Source of the DNA: CAG-1031 sp964391735
Lineage (GTDB): Bacteria; Bacteroidota; Bacteroidia; Bacteroidales; Muribaculaceae
Assembly: GCA_964391735.1 (NCBI GenBank)
Contig: CAYMNF010000031.1
Location: 1 to 24,287, forward strand
Direction of reading: 5' to 3'
DNA length: 24,287 nucleotides
Part shown: positions 15,106 to 23,067 of the stretch, piece after piece
Layout of the letters: every line of letters begins with the position of its first letter
Position numbering within the stretch: the stretch's first letter is position 1
Made by a program: the position numbers and the translations under genes
The notes under the pieces: model-generated
What the model saw: the letters and a program-made list of their open reading frames with translations, nothing else
Databases searched by the model: none
What the model was told of the DNA's origin: nothing

Positions 15106-16299
15106 ATGTTGAAGTTGATTGCGACGTTGGTGATGGCGGCGGGGGCGGTGGCAATGCTGGCGCTGCCGGCTCAGGGGCGCGGGCGCGCTGCCGGGCGTGT
15201 GGCCGTTGGGGCCGAGAGGGATGATGCGTGGGGACCTCTGTTGCAGGGTCGCAAGGTTGCCTTTTTGGGGAACCACACGAGCGTGGCTGACTCAGTAACG
15301 CATACTGTCGACTATATGTTGGCACACGACGTTGATGTGCGGGTGTTGCTGTCTCCCGAACATGGGTTTCGCGGTACCGCCGATGCCGGGGAGGGGGATG
15401 CTGCGGGTGTTGACCGCTCCACAGGGCTACCCTTGGTGCCTCTGTATGGCAAAAACCGCATGGCAGCACTGGCTAATGCCCTGAAGGGGATGGATGTGCT
15501 GGTGGTGGATATGCAAGATGTCGGCGCGCGTTTCTACACTTACCACATCACCATGCTTGAGGCCATGGAGGAGGCTGCCCGACAGGGGGTGGATGTAGTG
15601 GTGTTTGACCGTCCCAATCCCTTGGGGATGGTTGTTGACGGCCCCATGCTGAAGCCGGAGTTTAAGTCAGGGGTCGGCCGAATACCCGTGCCGGCTATCC
15701 ACGGCCTGACAATGGGTGAAATCGCCTCAATGGCTAAGGGGGAGGGGTGGTTCCCCAACGCCGAGAAGTGCCGCCTGACGGTAATCACCGCCGACGGCTA
15801 CCGCCACTCAAAACGTTATACGCTGCCGGTGCGGCCCTCGCCCAACCTACCCTCTATGCAGGCTATTTACCTGTATCCCGGGCTATGCCTTTTTGAGGGC
15901 ACACCCGTTAGTGTGGGGCGCGGCACCAACTTCCCCTTCCAGGTTTTTGGGCACCCGCAGATGCAGGGGTATCTTTTCAGCTTCACGCCCCAACCGATGC
16001 CGGGGGCCACAAACCCGCCCCTGAAAGGGCAGCTGTGCCATGGCGCCGACCTGCGCGGAGTCGACCCTGACAGCATCATCGCCAAGGGGTTCAACGTTGA
16101 GTATGTGATTGAGGCATGGAACGCCATGGGGCGGCCCGAGGGGTTCTTCAACCGCTTCTTCAACCTGTTGGCGGGGAGCGACACCCTGGCCAAACAGATT
16201 AAACAGGGGATGTCGGCCGAAGAGATTCGCCGTTCATGGCAACCTGAGCTTTCAGCCTACCGCAAGCTGCGTGAAAAATACCTGTTATACCCTGACTAA
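15106..16299 (+). CDS. namZ: DUF1343 exo-beta-N-acetylmuramidase, NamZ family
   Basis: NamZ enzymes remove terminal N-acetylmuramic acid from peptidoglycan fragments. The 397-residue protein has a signal peptide (residues 1 to about 24, ending LALPAQG), so it acts outside the inner membrane. Family motifs are all present: KVAFLGNHTSV (50-60), LLSPEHGFRG (81-90), VPLYGKNRMA (111-120), DMQDVGARFYTYH (135-147), VFDRPNPLG (166-174), RPSPNLPSM and VSVGRGTNFPFQVFG. The C-terminal domain ends with LREKYLLYPD. The length is typical. It leads a plus-strand operon, with a symporter gene 30 bases downstream. The link to peptidoglycan recycling is family knowledge; the exact substrate here is inferred. 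Confidence 0.93.
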   Translation: MLKLIATLVMAAGAVAMLALPAQGRGRAAGRVAVGAERDDAWGPLLQGRKVAFLGNHTSVADSVTHTVDYMLAHDVDVRVLLSPEHGFRGTADAGEGDAAGVDRSTGLPLVPLYGKNRMAALANALKGMDVLVVDMQDVGARFYTYHITMLEAMEEAARQGVDVVVFDRPNPLGMVVDGPMLKPEFKSGVGRIPVPAIHGLTMGEIASMAKGEGWFPNAEKCRLTVITADGYRHSKRYTLPVRPSPNLPSMQAIYLYPGLCLFEGTPVSVGRGTNFPFQVFGHPQMQGYLFSFTPQPMPGATNPPLKGQLCHGADLRGVDPDSIIAKGFNVEYVIEAWNAMGRPEGFFNRFFNLLAGSDTLAKQIKQGMSAEEIRRSWQPELSAYRKLREKYLLYPD

Positions 16300-16329
16300 T
16301 CACCTTCTTACACATAAACATACTTTTGC

Positions 16330-17790
16330 ATGACACCATTGCTTGCCATACTTGTCCTAACCCTATACTTTGCCGCCATGCTGCTTTTGGGGTGGCTCAG
16401 CGCCCGCAAGGGGCGCGGTAACTTCTTCACCGGCGGGGGTAACACCTCATCGCCCATCGTTGCCGTTGCCATGATCGGGGCAGCCATCTCGGGCGTGACG
16501 TTTGTATCGGTCCCCGGCATGGTGGTGAGCAAGGGGCTCAGCTACCTGCAGATGACCCTCGGGTTTGTAGTGGGGTATTGGGTGATAGCACGCGTGCTTA
16601 TTCCGCTGTTTTTCAAGCACAAGGTTGTGTCAATATACTCATACCTCAACAACCGCTTCGGCCTGACGGCTTACCGGTCAGGGGCATGGCTCTTTTTCAT
16701 CAGCAAATTGACGGGAGCCGGTGTGCGGTTTCTGGTGGTCTGCCTGGTTCTGCAGGGGTTGGTGTTCGCCCCCTTAGGGTTGCCGTTTGAGATTGCCGTT
16801 GGGGTGTCTGTGGCACTGATATGGCTGTACACGCGTGCCGGCGGCGTCAATGCCGTGGTGTGGACCGATGTGCTGCGCACGGTATGCCTGGTGGGCTCGG
16901 TGGTGTTAGCCATAATCTTCATTGCCAAGGCTTTGGGAATGGGCATGGGTGACACTGTTAAGGCCGTTGCCAACCACCCTTCATCCCGGGTATTCTTTTT
17001 TGACGACCCCACCTCAGGCCTCTACTTCTGGAAACAGTTTGTTGCCGGGGTATTCCTGGCGGTAGCCATGACCGGGCTGGACCAGGACATGATGCAGCGC
17101 ACCCTCACCTGCGCCGACGCCCGGGGTGCCGGCCGCTCAATGATTCGCGGCGGTGTCATGCAGATGTTCGTCATCGGGCTGTTCCTGATATTAGGCATCA
17201 TGCTGACGATGTATGTCGAGCAAACCCCGGGGATTGAGATGCCCGAGCGCACTGATGAGCTTTTCTCCCTTGTAGCCAACTCCCCGGCCATGCCCGTGGT
17301 AGTGGGGATAGTATTCCTGTTGGGGCTGGTGTCGGCAGCCTACTCGGCAGCGGGGTCAGCCTTGACATCGCTCACCACCTCCTTCACCATCGACATCCTG
17401 GGACACTCGCCACAGGGGGCGGCAAAATACCGTGGCCGCATACATGCTGCCATGGGTTTGCTGATGGGCCTCTTCATCATAGTCTTCTACCGCATAACCT
17501 CTCTTGACGCCATCTCGGCAGTGTACACCTTGGCGTCATATACCTACGGCCCCCTGTTGGGGCTCTTTGCCTTTGGCATGTTCACCCGTCGCCGTGTGGT
17601 TGCCGCCGCCGTGCCGGTGGTGTGCATTGTGGCACCGGCCGCCTCGGGCGTGATACAGTGGTGGCTTCAGGGGCACGGCTATCAGTTAGGGTTTGAGCTG
17701 TTGCTGCTCAACGCATTGCTCACCGTGGGCGGGCTGGCACTTGCCTCACGAGCCGCCAAGCCCCTTCCCGTTGCCGAGGCCCCAAATTAA
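16330..17790 (+). CDS. Sodium:solute symporter (SSS family), possibly for amino sugars
   Basis: This 486-residue inner-membrane protein has about 13 hydrophobic segments and SSS-family signatures. These include FFTGGGNTSSPIVAVAMIGAAISG near the N-terminus, a segment resembling the SSS signature GLVSAAYSAAGSALTSLTTSFTID (shown in part: LTSLTTSFTIDIL), and AGGVNAVVWTDVLRT, common in sugar-type SSS carriers. It takes up a small solute using the sodium gradient. Because it follows namZ by 30 bases, MurNAc or a related muropeptide sugar is the likely substrate (inference). A regulator gene follows after 15 bases. A TAnnTTTG-like box ends one base before its ATG. Confidence 0.92.
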   Translation: MTPLLAILVLTLYFAAMLLLGWLSARKGRGNFFTGGGNTSSPIVAVAMIGAAISGVTFVSVPGMVVSKGLSYLQMTLGFVVGYWVIARVLIPLFFKHKVVSIYSYLNNRFGLTAYRSGAWLFFISKLTGAGVRFLVVCLVLQGLVFAPLGLPFEIAVGVSVALIWLYTRAGGVNAVVWTDVLRTVCLVGSVVLAIIFIAKALGMGMGDTVKAVANHPSSRVFFFDDPTSGLYFWKQFVAGVFLAVAMTGLDQDMMQRTLTCADARGAGRSMIRGGVMQMFVIGLFLILGIMLTMYVEQTPGIEMPERTDELFSLVANSPAMPVVVGIVFLLGLVSAAYSAAGSALTSLTTSFTIDILGHSPQGAAKYRGRIHAAMGLLMGLFIIVFYRITSLDAISAVYTLASYTYGPLLGLFAFGMFTRRRVVAAAVPVVCIVAPAASGVIQWWLQGHGYQLGFELLLLNALLTVGGLALASRAAKPLPVAEAPN

Positions 17791-17805
17791 CTCCACCAAA
17801 CTGCA

Positions 17806-18750
17806 ATGGCACGCAATCTTCTTTCAAAATATGTATGGCTGGTTGACACCCTACGCCGCCACGGGGGTCTCACCCTGAAGCAAATCAACGAGAAGTGGAA
17901 AGAGTCGCCGCTGTGTGACGATGGCTCAGAGATCTCACGGCGCACCCTGTACAACTATCGCCAGGCCATCTCAGACCTCTTCAAGATAGACATTGAGTGC
18001 AACACCTCAACCTTTGAGTATCGCCTTGGCGACACACCTGCTGATGTTGACCGCATCACCGACTGGCTGATGAACTCAGCTGCCGTCAGCGATGTAGTGG
18101 CCGGTGCGCGGGATGTCGCCTCACGCATCCTCATCGAGGATGTGCCGTCGGCGCGCATACACCTTGCCACCATCATCAACGCCATGAAGCAGGGCCGCAT
18201 GATACGTTTTGATTATCACTCATACACGCGCCCGCTGCCAAAGACGGGTATTTTGCTGTCGCCCTACTTCCTGAAAATCTTCAGGCAGCGTTGGTATGTC
18301 ACGGGCCCGGTACACCCCGACCAAAAGCTGAGGACCTATGCGCTGGACCGCATGGCCCGGGCCGTCATCACCGACCGCCCCTTTGTTGTCCCCGACGATT
18401 TTGACCCGCGCCAATATACGCGTGATGCCTACGGCATAATTTTTGACGAGGGGGTGACGCATGACGTGCTGCTGCGTGTTGACGCCCGGCTGGCCAAGTA
18501 CCTGCGTGCGCTGCCGCTGCACCCCTCACAGCGCGAGGAAATCAATGACGGGTACTCACTGATGTACCTGCATGTGCGCACCACCGACGACTTTGTTCAG
18601 GAGCTGTTGCGCCTGGGCCCGCAGGTGACGGTTTTGCGCCCCGCAGAGCTGCGCACACGCGTGATGCACGCCCTGCAGGCAACCCTCGCCAACTATGACG
18701 GGCACCCGGCCCAGGCCGATGCCACATACGGCAAACGGGGTTGTGAGTGA
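17806..18750 (+). CDS. WYL-domain transcriptional regulator
   Basis: This 314-residue cytoplasmic protein has an N-terminal winged-helix region (about 5-65) with SRRTLYNYRQAISDLF. A WYL domain (about 120-200) follows with IRFDYHSYTRP, the core FRQRWYVTGPV (Trp163, Tyr164) and RTYALDRMARA. The C-terminal WCX-like region (about 215-300) contains VLLRVDARLAKYLRALPLHP and VLRPAELRTRV. WYL domains bind small ligands or nucleic acid ends and control transcription, often of stress, defence or catabolic genes. Its position directly after the muramidase-symporter pair suggests control of that operon, but this is inference. There is no palindromic operator I can assign to it. Confidence 0.92.
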   Translation: MARNLLSKYVWLVDTLRRHGGLTLKQINEKWKESPLCDDGSEISRRTLYNYRQAISDLFKIDIECNTSTFEYRLGDTPADVDRITDWLMNSAAVSDVVAGARDVASRILIEDVPSARIHLATIINAMKQGRMIRFDYHSYTRPLPKTGILLSPYFLKIFRQRWYVTGPVHPDQKLRTYALDRMARAVITDRPFVVPDDFDPRQYTRDAYGIIFDEGVTHDVLLRVDARLAKYLRALPLHPSQREEINDGYSLMYLHVRTTDDFVQELLRLGPQVTVLRPAELRTRVMHALQATLANYDGHPAQADATYGKRGCE

Positions 18751-18771
18751 GTTAATTTTTGCTTACATTTG
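18741..18771 (+). promoter_or_regulatory. Internal promoter before the MprF-like membrane protein gene
   Basis: TTG (18741-18743), 20 bases, then TACATTTG (18764-18771) fits the Bacteroidetes consensus well. It overlaps the end of the WYL gene. Transcription would start just upstream of the ATG codons at 18780 and 18789, giving a very short leader. Confidence 0.55.
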
Positions 18772-18779
18772 TGGCCGAC

Positions 18780-19883
18780 ATGTCACCTATGGAAACAAGT
18801 GTGCAACAGCCGATTCACAACCGGGAAGCGTCCGGCAAACGGACGTCATGGCTTGGCTACACCCTTAAGTATGTGGTGCCGTTGGTCATCACCGTGGGGC
18901 TGTGCTGGCTGCTGCTGCATGACGTGGATGTAAAGCAGATGATGCACATCATATCCACGGAATGCGACTTTGCGTGGATAGCTGCGGCATTGGCGGTGTC
19001 AATCATCAGCCACGTGGTGCGCGCCGCCCGGTGGCAACTGCAGCTCAATGCCCTTGATGTGCGGCCGGGCCTGTGGGTGCTCACCCTCAGCATCTTCGGC
19101 ACATACGCCGTCAACCTTGTCTTTCCGCGTCTGGGGGAGGTATGGCGCACCGGCTGGATTGCAAAGCGGCAGGACGCCCCCTTCAGCAAGGTATTCGGCT
19201 CAATGGTGGCCGACCGCCTCACCGACACCCTGACGGTGGCCCTGCTGGTGGTGCTGACGTTTATACTTGCCGCCAAACAGATGCTTGCCTATCTGGGTGT
19301 ACAGAACAATGATGCCTCCTCAAGCCTGTTATCCTCCCCCTGGGTGTGGCTGGCCGTTATCCTAATTATAATTGTGGGGGTGATAGTGGTGCGCAAAACG
19401 CGCCACACGGCTGTGATGCAACGCACCAAAAAGCTTCTTGAGGGACTGTGGCAGGGGTTTGCCATTGTGCTACACATGCCCGGCCGCCTGCGCTTTCTGC
19501 TGCTGACGGTGGCTCTGTACGGCTGCTACTTCTTGCAGCTGTATCTGGCATTCTTCGCTTTCCCCCAGACCGCCCTGGTGGTTGAACGCCACGGGGCGAC
19601 GGCTGTCCTTGTGTGCTTTGTATTGTCATCCTTGGCGATGGCTGTGCCGTCAAACGGCGGGTTAGGGCCTTGGCAATGGTCGATAGTCTTTGGCCTGAGC
19701 CTGTACTCTGCGGGCCAACCCCTCCTCACCCAAGACTATGCCGCCGCCTTTGCCAACCTGGTGATGGGCATGCAAACCCTATTGCTTATCCTGTTGGGTA
19801 TTTTCACCTTTATTTGTATAGCGTTGCAGAAGAGAAAGAGTCCCCAACCCGCCAAAAACCTATCCTCCACCCTTGACCTATGA
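18780..19883 (+). CDS. MprF/AglD-like flippase-domain membrane protein (UPF0104)
   Basis: This 367-residue integral membrane protein has about eight TM helices and the features of the lysylphosphatidylglycerol synthase TM region family. These are YAVNLVFPRLGEVWRTGWIA, the segment VFGSMVADRLTDTLTV, and VPSNGGLGPWQWSIVFGLSL near the C-terminus. In MprF this region flips aminoacylated lipids; stand-alone versions are probable lipid or glycolipid flippases with unknown substrate. No catalytic synthase domain is attached. I chose the ATG at 18780. ATG 18789 is also good, while a TTG at 18759 would lie upstream of the predicted transcript start. The stop overlaps the next ATG (ATGA). Confidence 0.88.
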   Translation: MSPMETSVQQPIHNREASGKRTSWLGYTLKYVVPLVITVGLCWLLLHDVDVKQMMHIISTECDFAWIAAALAVSIISHVVRAARWQLQLNALDVRPGLWVLTLSIFGTYAVNLVFPRLGEVWRTGWIAKRQDAPFSKVFGSMVADRLTDTLTVALLVVLTFILAAKQMLAYLGVQNNDASSSLLSSPWVWLAVILIIIVGVIVVRKTRHTAVMQRTKKLLEGLWQGFAIVLHMPGRLRFLLLTVALYGCYFLQLYLAFFAFPQTALVVERHGATAVLVCFVLSSLAMAVPSNGGLGPWQWSIVFGLSLYSAGQPLLTQDYAAAFANLVMGMQTLLLILLGIFTFICIALQKRKSPQPAKNLSSTLDL

Positions 19884-20413
19884 AATTTGACCAAAAACCG
19901 GACAATTTTACCAACGACACTGCCGACGAGCAGAAACATTCCACCGATGTGCCCGTTGTGCATGAAGGCCACCACCGTGAGGAGCCTGAGAACAAAGACG
20001 CCACTCAACCGGCCAAGAAGCACCATTTCTTCGGGATGCCCAAGTGGACATGGTACACCATACTGGTTTGCATAGTGGTGTTGTTTGTGGCTTTCTGGCT
20101 GCGCTATCTGCACCCCTCGGCAACCGACAATGTGCAGACCGGCTACATCACAAACATTGAAAAACGGGGAATCATCTTCCATACCGGCGAGGGGGATATG
20201 GCCGTGCAAATGAACTATGCCGACTCAACGCGCACCTATCAGCGCAACTTCAACTTCTCGGTTAACAACCCCGTGGTGTTCCAAGACCTGCAGAAGCTCA
20301 AGGACTCGGGAGAACTCGTCAGGATACACTACAAGACCTACGACGGGACGTTGCCCTGGCGCGGCTCCTCCACCAATATCGTCACCTCGGTCAGCATCGT
20401 CTCTCAGCCCTGA
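19880..20413 (+). CDS. Single-pass membrane protein, conserved hypothetical
   Basis: This 177-residue protein has a charged, His/Glu-rich cytoplasmic tail (1-55), one TM helix (about 58-77, TWYTILVCIVVLFVAFWLRY) and a periplasmic domain (about 80-177). The periplasmic part has DNVQTGYITNIEKRGIIFHT, FNFSVNNPVVFQDLQKL, and VRIHYKTYDGTLPWRG then TNIVTSV. This matches a small Bacteroidetes membrane family that, as I recall, databases sometimes mislabel 6-phosphogluconate dehydrogenase; there is no such domain here. The 4-base overlap with the flippase gene suggests that the two proteins work together in the envelope. Function is unknown. Confidence 0.85.
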   Translation: MKFDQKPDNFTNDTADEQKHSTDVPVVHEGHHREEPENKDATQPAKKHHFFGMPKWTWYTILVCIVVLFVAFWLRYLHPSATDNVQTGYITNIEKRGIIFHTGEGDMAVQMNYADSTRTYQRNFNFSVNNPVVFQDLQKLKDSGELVRIHYKTYDGTLPWRGSSTNIVTSVSIVSQP

Positions 20414-20483
20414 GCGGGGCGTGTTACAATTAGGCCCTTACCACATCAGCACATACCAACCTCACCAATCCATACTGAACGTT

Positions 20484-21077
20484 TTGAACCAGACAGCCCA
20501 ATTCTTCAACAGTGTAGCCCGCGACTGGGACTCGCAGGCCAAAGTCTCTGACGCCAAGGTGCGCCATATTGTGGAAAGCGCCGGCGTGCGTCGCGGCGAC
20601 TCAGTGCTCGACATCGGCACCGGCACGGGCATTCTGCTTCCTGAGCTTGCCCGCACCGTGGGACACTTCGGGCGCATCGACGCCCTGGACTTCGCCAGCG
20701 AGATGCTGTCTGTGGCGCATGAGAAACATGCCGGCCTGCCCCTGCCCGTGCAGTTCCTCCTGGCCGACATCGAGAATGACAACATACACAACCTCTACGA
20801 CTCCATAATACTGTACAACGTGATGCCCTACCTGCAGCATCCCCTGCAGACGGTGTTGCGCCTGTACTCCTCAAACCTCGCCGGCGGCGGCTCACTGACG
20901 ATAGCCCACAGCCAGAGCCGTGAGGAGGTCAACAAGCTTGCCAACGGGCGCCACATCCCCACGCGTGAGCTTCCCCCGGCGGCCGCCTTCGCCTCACGCA
21001 TCGCCGATGCGGGCTTCCACGTAGAGTACGTTGAGGATACCCCAGAGGCATACATCATCCGCGTGATGCGCCACTAA
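20484..21077 (+). CDS. Class I SAM-dependent methyltransferase
   Basis: This cytoplasmic methyltransferase of about 197 residues begins NQTAQFFNSVARDWD, the usual FF..A..WD opening of UbiE/COQ5-like enzymes. The SAM-binding motif I follows (VLDIGTGTG, residues 41-49), then an acidic strand end (IDALDFASEML), LADIENDNI, and a post-strand 4 segment with YNVMPYLQHP. The C-terminal part has GGGSLTIAHSQSREEVN. The start is uncertain: TTG 20484 gives the normal family length, while GTG 20421, 7 bases after the previous stop, would add 21 residues. It is the last gene of the plus-strand operon. The substrate is unknown. Confidence 0.85.
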   Translation: MNQTAQFFNSVARDWDSQAKVSDAKVRHIVESAGVRRGDSVLDIGTGTGILLPELARTVGHFGRIDALDFASEMLSVAHEKHAGLPLPVQFLLADIENDNIHNLYDSIILYNVMPYLQHPLQTVLRLYSSNLAGGGSLTIAHSQSREEVNKLANGRHIPTRELPPAAAFASRIADAGFHVEYVEDTPEAYIIRVMRH

Positions 21078-21203
21078 ACCACCCGTAGCCCACAAAGAGT
21101 AAGAATAAAAACAGGTCTTTTATTTGCAGATTATAAATTAGACCAAGTTGTTGATTTCATCAGAGCTTTTTAGTTGACCCTAAGGTCCGGAATATTTTTT
21201 AGC

Positions 21204-21216
21204 TTGATGACATCAA
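21204..21216. repeat. Short palindrome after the operon
   Basis: TTGATG-A-CATCAA is a perfect palindrome with 6-base arms, just upstream of the terminator stem. It may be an operator or part of the 3' structure. Confidence 0.4.
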
Positions 21217-21219
21217 CGT

Positions 21220-21274
21220 GAATCAGAGCCGGACTAAAGCGTCCCTAAGTTCACCGGCTCTGATTCCTTTTTTC
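21220..21274 (+). terminator. Rho-independent terminator of the plus-strand operon
   Basis: GAATCAGAGCCGG (21220-21232) pairs perfectly with CCGGCTCTGATTC (21254-21266) across a 21-base loop and is followed by CTTTTTT. It lies 140 bases after the methyltransferase stop codon. The long 3' region before it (21078-21219) shows no gene. Confidence 0.88.
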
Positions 21275-21355
21275 TGACAATTTTTAAATAATTTGCAGGT
21301 ATTTTGGAATGTTTTCGTATTTTTACAAAAATTTTTTTATTAAAAACAAAAAGTT

Positions 21356-22519
21356 ATGATTTGTAAGATATGGGGGTTTGTGAGTGTAATGTGTATGGCT
21401 CTGCTGTGCGCTTGCAGCAGTGATGAGCCCGTTAACAAACCCGAGCAGGAAGAGAACAAGACACCCGTTGTAACACCCCTGAAACATGGCGTGCTGTTGG
21501 GCCAATGGCAAGGATCGCGTTACGTCGTTACCGGCGACACTTACGTCAGGGAGTCTCTCAGAAGTGAGGAACTATATATCGACTTTTTCGACAAAAATAT
21601 GGGCACAATGACATATAAAGGGGTAGAGGGGAAGGTATCATACTCTTTCACTTACAATATTAATGGCAACAACGTTGAATGTCTTTGCAACCCCGTTGAT
21701 GCGCCCGAGGAGGAGTCCCTTGTTCTTAACCTGAAGTATGACGGTAAATATCTCCAGGTAACTACCCCGGGACTTGACACCTTTGTGGTCTCGAAGGATT
21801 ATTGTGCATGCACCGACAGGTATGGCAATGTCATCAAGGATAATGATAAGTATTTGTACCGGATATGGATCCATGAAAACGGCAAAAATATTATGGACCT
21901 AAGGAACATGTTGAACATTCAACTAAAAGAGGCGGGGACCAAAAAATACAATTTTGTTAAAAAAACGGGAAAACTGCGTTGGGAGGGGGAATGGATTAGT
22001 TATTACAACAACATAATTTTTATAAATTCATTTGAGTATATTGAAGATTACTCCAAGCCCTTTGATCTAATATACGATGCGCGATTCCGTGTAATTGAGC
22101 TGACTGAGGATAAATTGGTTCTTTCATCGTCAACCCTTGACACCTACTACCCCGGTGATGAGTCTGACCTTCCGCAGATAACCGACGTCATGGAGGTACT
22201 GACGTTCCCCACAAAATGGAAATGCAAAACACGGTCGCTGGTGTTCAACGAAGACCATACGTGCCAACTAACCCTTGACAATGCCTATAAGGCAACCGGC
22301 ACCTACAAAATTGATGGCGACAAACTGCACTTTGAGTTTGACCGGGTAGAGGTTGAGGGAAGCGATGACCCGATTGAAGGGTTTGTTAACAATCAACCCC
22401 GAAAGGTAACTTGCACATTATTCATCAGTAAGTTGGATAAAATACAAATTGACTTCCCGTCATTGGGCAACTTGTCATTCTACCCCCTCAGAGATACTCG
22501 CTGGGAGTTAGGGTGGTAA
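21356..22519 (+). CDS. Lipoprotein with lipocalin-like domain(s), hypothetical
   Basis: This 387-residue protein has a lipoprotein signal ending LLCACSSDEP (lipidated Cys about 20), so it is predicted to be anchored in the outer membrane or on the surface. The SSDEP after the Cys resembles acidic surface-export signals of Bacteroidetes lipoproteins. Two beta-rich parts are seen: about 45-150 starts LLGQWQGSRYVVTGD, and about 280-387 contains TKWKCKTRSLVFNEDHTCQL, then ATGTYKIDGDKLHFEF. Both look like the Bacteroidales lipocalin-like pattern (G.W......F...G). No enzyme motif is visible. It is preceded by an AT-rich leader. The gene is clearly AT-richer than most of the window, which suggests recent acquisition or weak selection. 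Confidence 0.78.
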   Translation: MICKIWGFVSVMCMALLCACSSDEPVNKPEQEENKTPVVTPLKHGVLLGQWQGSRYVVTGDTYVRESLRSEELYIDFFDKNMGTMTYKGVEGKVSYSFTYNINGNNVECLCNPVDAPEEESLVLNLKYDGKYLQVTTPGLDTFVVSKDYCACTDRYGNVIKDNDKYLYRIWIHENGKNIMDLRNMLNIQLKEAGTKKYNFVKKTGKLRWEGEWISYYNNIIFINSFEYIEDYSKPFDLIYDARFRVIELTEDKLVLSSSTLDTYYPGDESDLPQITDVMEVLTFPTKWKCKTRSLVFNEDHTCQLTLDNAYKATGTYKIDGDKLHFEFDRVEVEGSDDPIEGFVNNQPRKVTCTLFISKLDKIQIDFPSLGNLSFYPLRDTRWELGW

Positions 22520-22678
22520 ACAAAACCGGCATAAACAATTGACGGCCAAAGCCTTACTCGCTCAGGGATAATACCCGAAGGGACGCAAGGCTCGTGTAAT
22601 GAGGTTCAAATAAGGTGATCAAAAAAAATCAGGTGTGTCATAGCGTATTTAAGGTTACACCTCCATACCAACACAATG

Positions 22679-22897
22679 GGTACTGTTCGACCAATAAATT
22701 GGTCGTAATCTCAACACATTATCCTTTACCGTGGGTTTCGCCCACGGCTACGCTCTTGCACCACTACGTGGTGCGCTAACGTGTGCACAATCCTCCGCAT
22801 TGCAACCGCGTTAGCGGTTGAATTTCGTAGCCGTGGGCGAAAGCCCACGGTATGCGTAATTGAAAGAAACCGACCAATTTATTGGTCGAACAGTACC
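22679..22897. mobile_element. 219-bp MITE/REPIN-like element with 27-bp perfect terminal inverted repeats
   Basis: The left end (22679-22705, starting GGTACTGTTCGACCAATA) and right end (22871-22897, ending GGTCGAACAGTACC) are perfect 27-base inverses, and each contains its own palindrome CGACCAAT-AA/TT-ATTGGTCG. Inside is a second inverted pair, TACCGTGGG...GGCTACG (22727-22752) against CGTAGCC...CACGGTA (22826-22852), differing by about one base. Each of those arms is also a hairpin (CCGTGGG/CCCACGG). The centre carries GCACCAC-TAC-GTGGTGC (22758-22774), TGTGCACA (22782-22789) and CAACCGC-GTTA-GCGGTTG (22803-22820). It encodes no transposase. No target-site duplication is obvious. Confidence 0.7.
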
Positions 22898-22959
22898 AGC
22901 CCCTCACACGCTTGTGGCAAATTTGCCGCGGGATGCGGACGTTTCCCCGGGGCGGACGG

Positions 22960-22982
22960 CGGACGCACGGGGCATGCGTCCG
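22960..22982. repeat. GC-rich hairpin
   Basis: CGGACGCA pairs perfectly with TGCGTCCG around a 7-base loop. It lies 62 bases right of the inverted-repeat element and has no T-run. Confidence 0.65.
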
Positions 22983-23049
22983 TACGTTCGCGGTAGCCTT
23001 ATGTTCTATAAATTTTTGGCGATGAGGACGTTAACCACTGCCGTGGCTT

Positions 23050-23067
23050 CGAGGGCGGCAACCCTCG
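23050..23067. repeat. Hairpin in a second stem-loop group
   Basis: CGAGGG and CCCTCG pair around CGGCAA. Outer bases CGTTA (23029-23033) and TAACG (23076-23080) can extend the structure. The adjacent text GCGGTTGGCTAACG recalls the GCGTTAGCGGTTG hairpin of the nearby element, suggesting a decayed relative. Confidence 0.5.

Noticed and set aside
20217..20483. Upstream extension of the methyltransferase frame
   Set aside because: It overlaps the previous gene in another frame and adds about 90 residues with no methyltransferase similarity; the family N-terminus begins near 20484.
22541..22620. tRNA-like GGTTCAAATA segment after the lipocalin-like gene
   Set aside because: No acceptor, D-arm or anticodon arm can be built around it; only a weak 6-bp hairpin is present.
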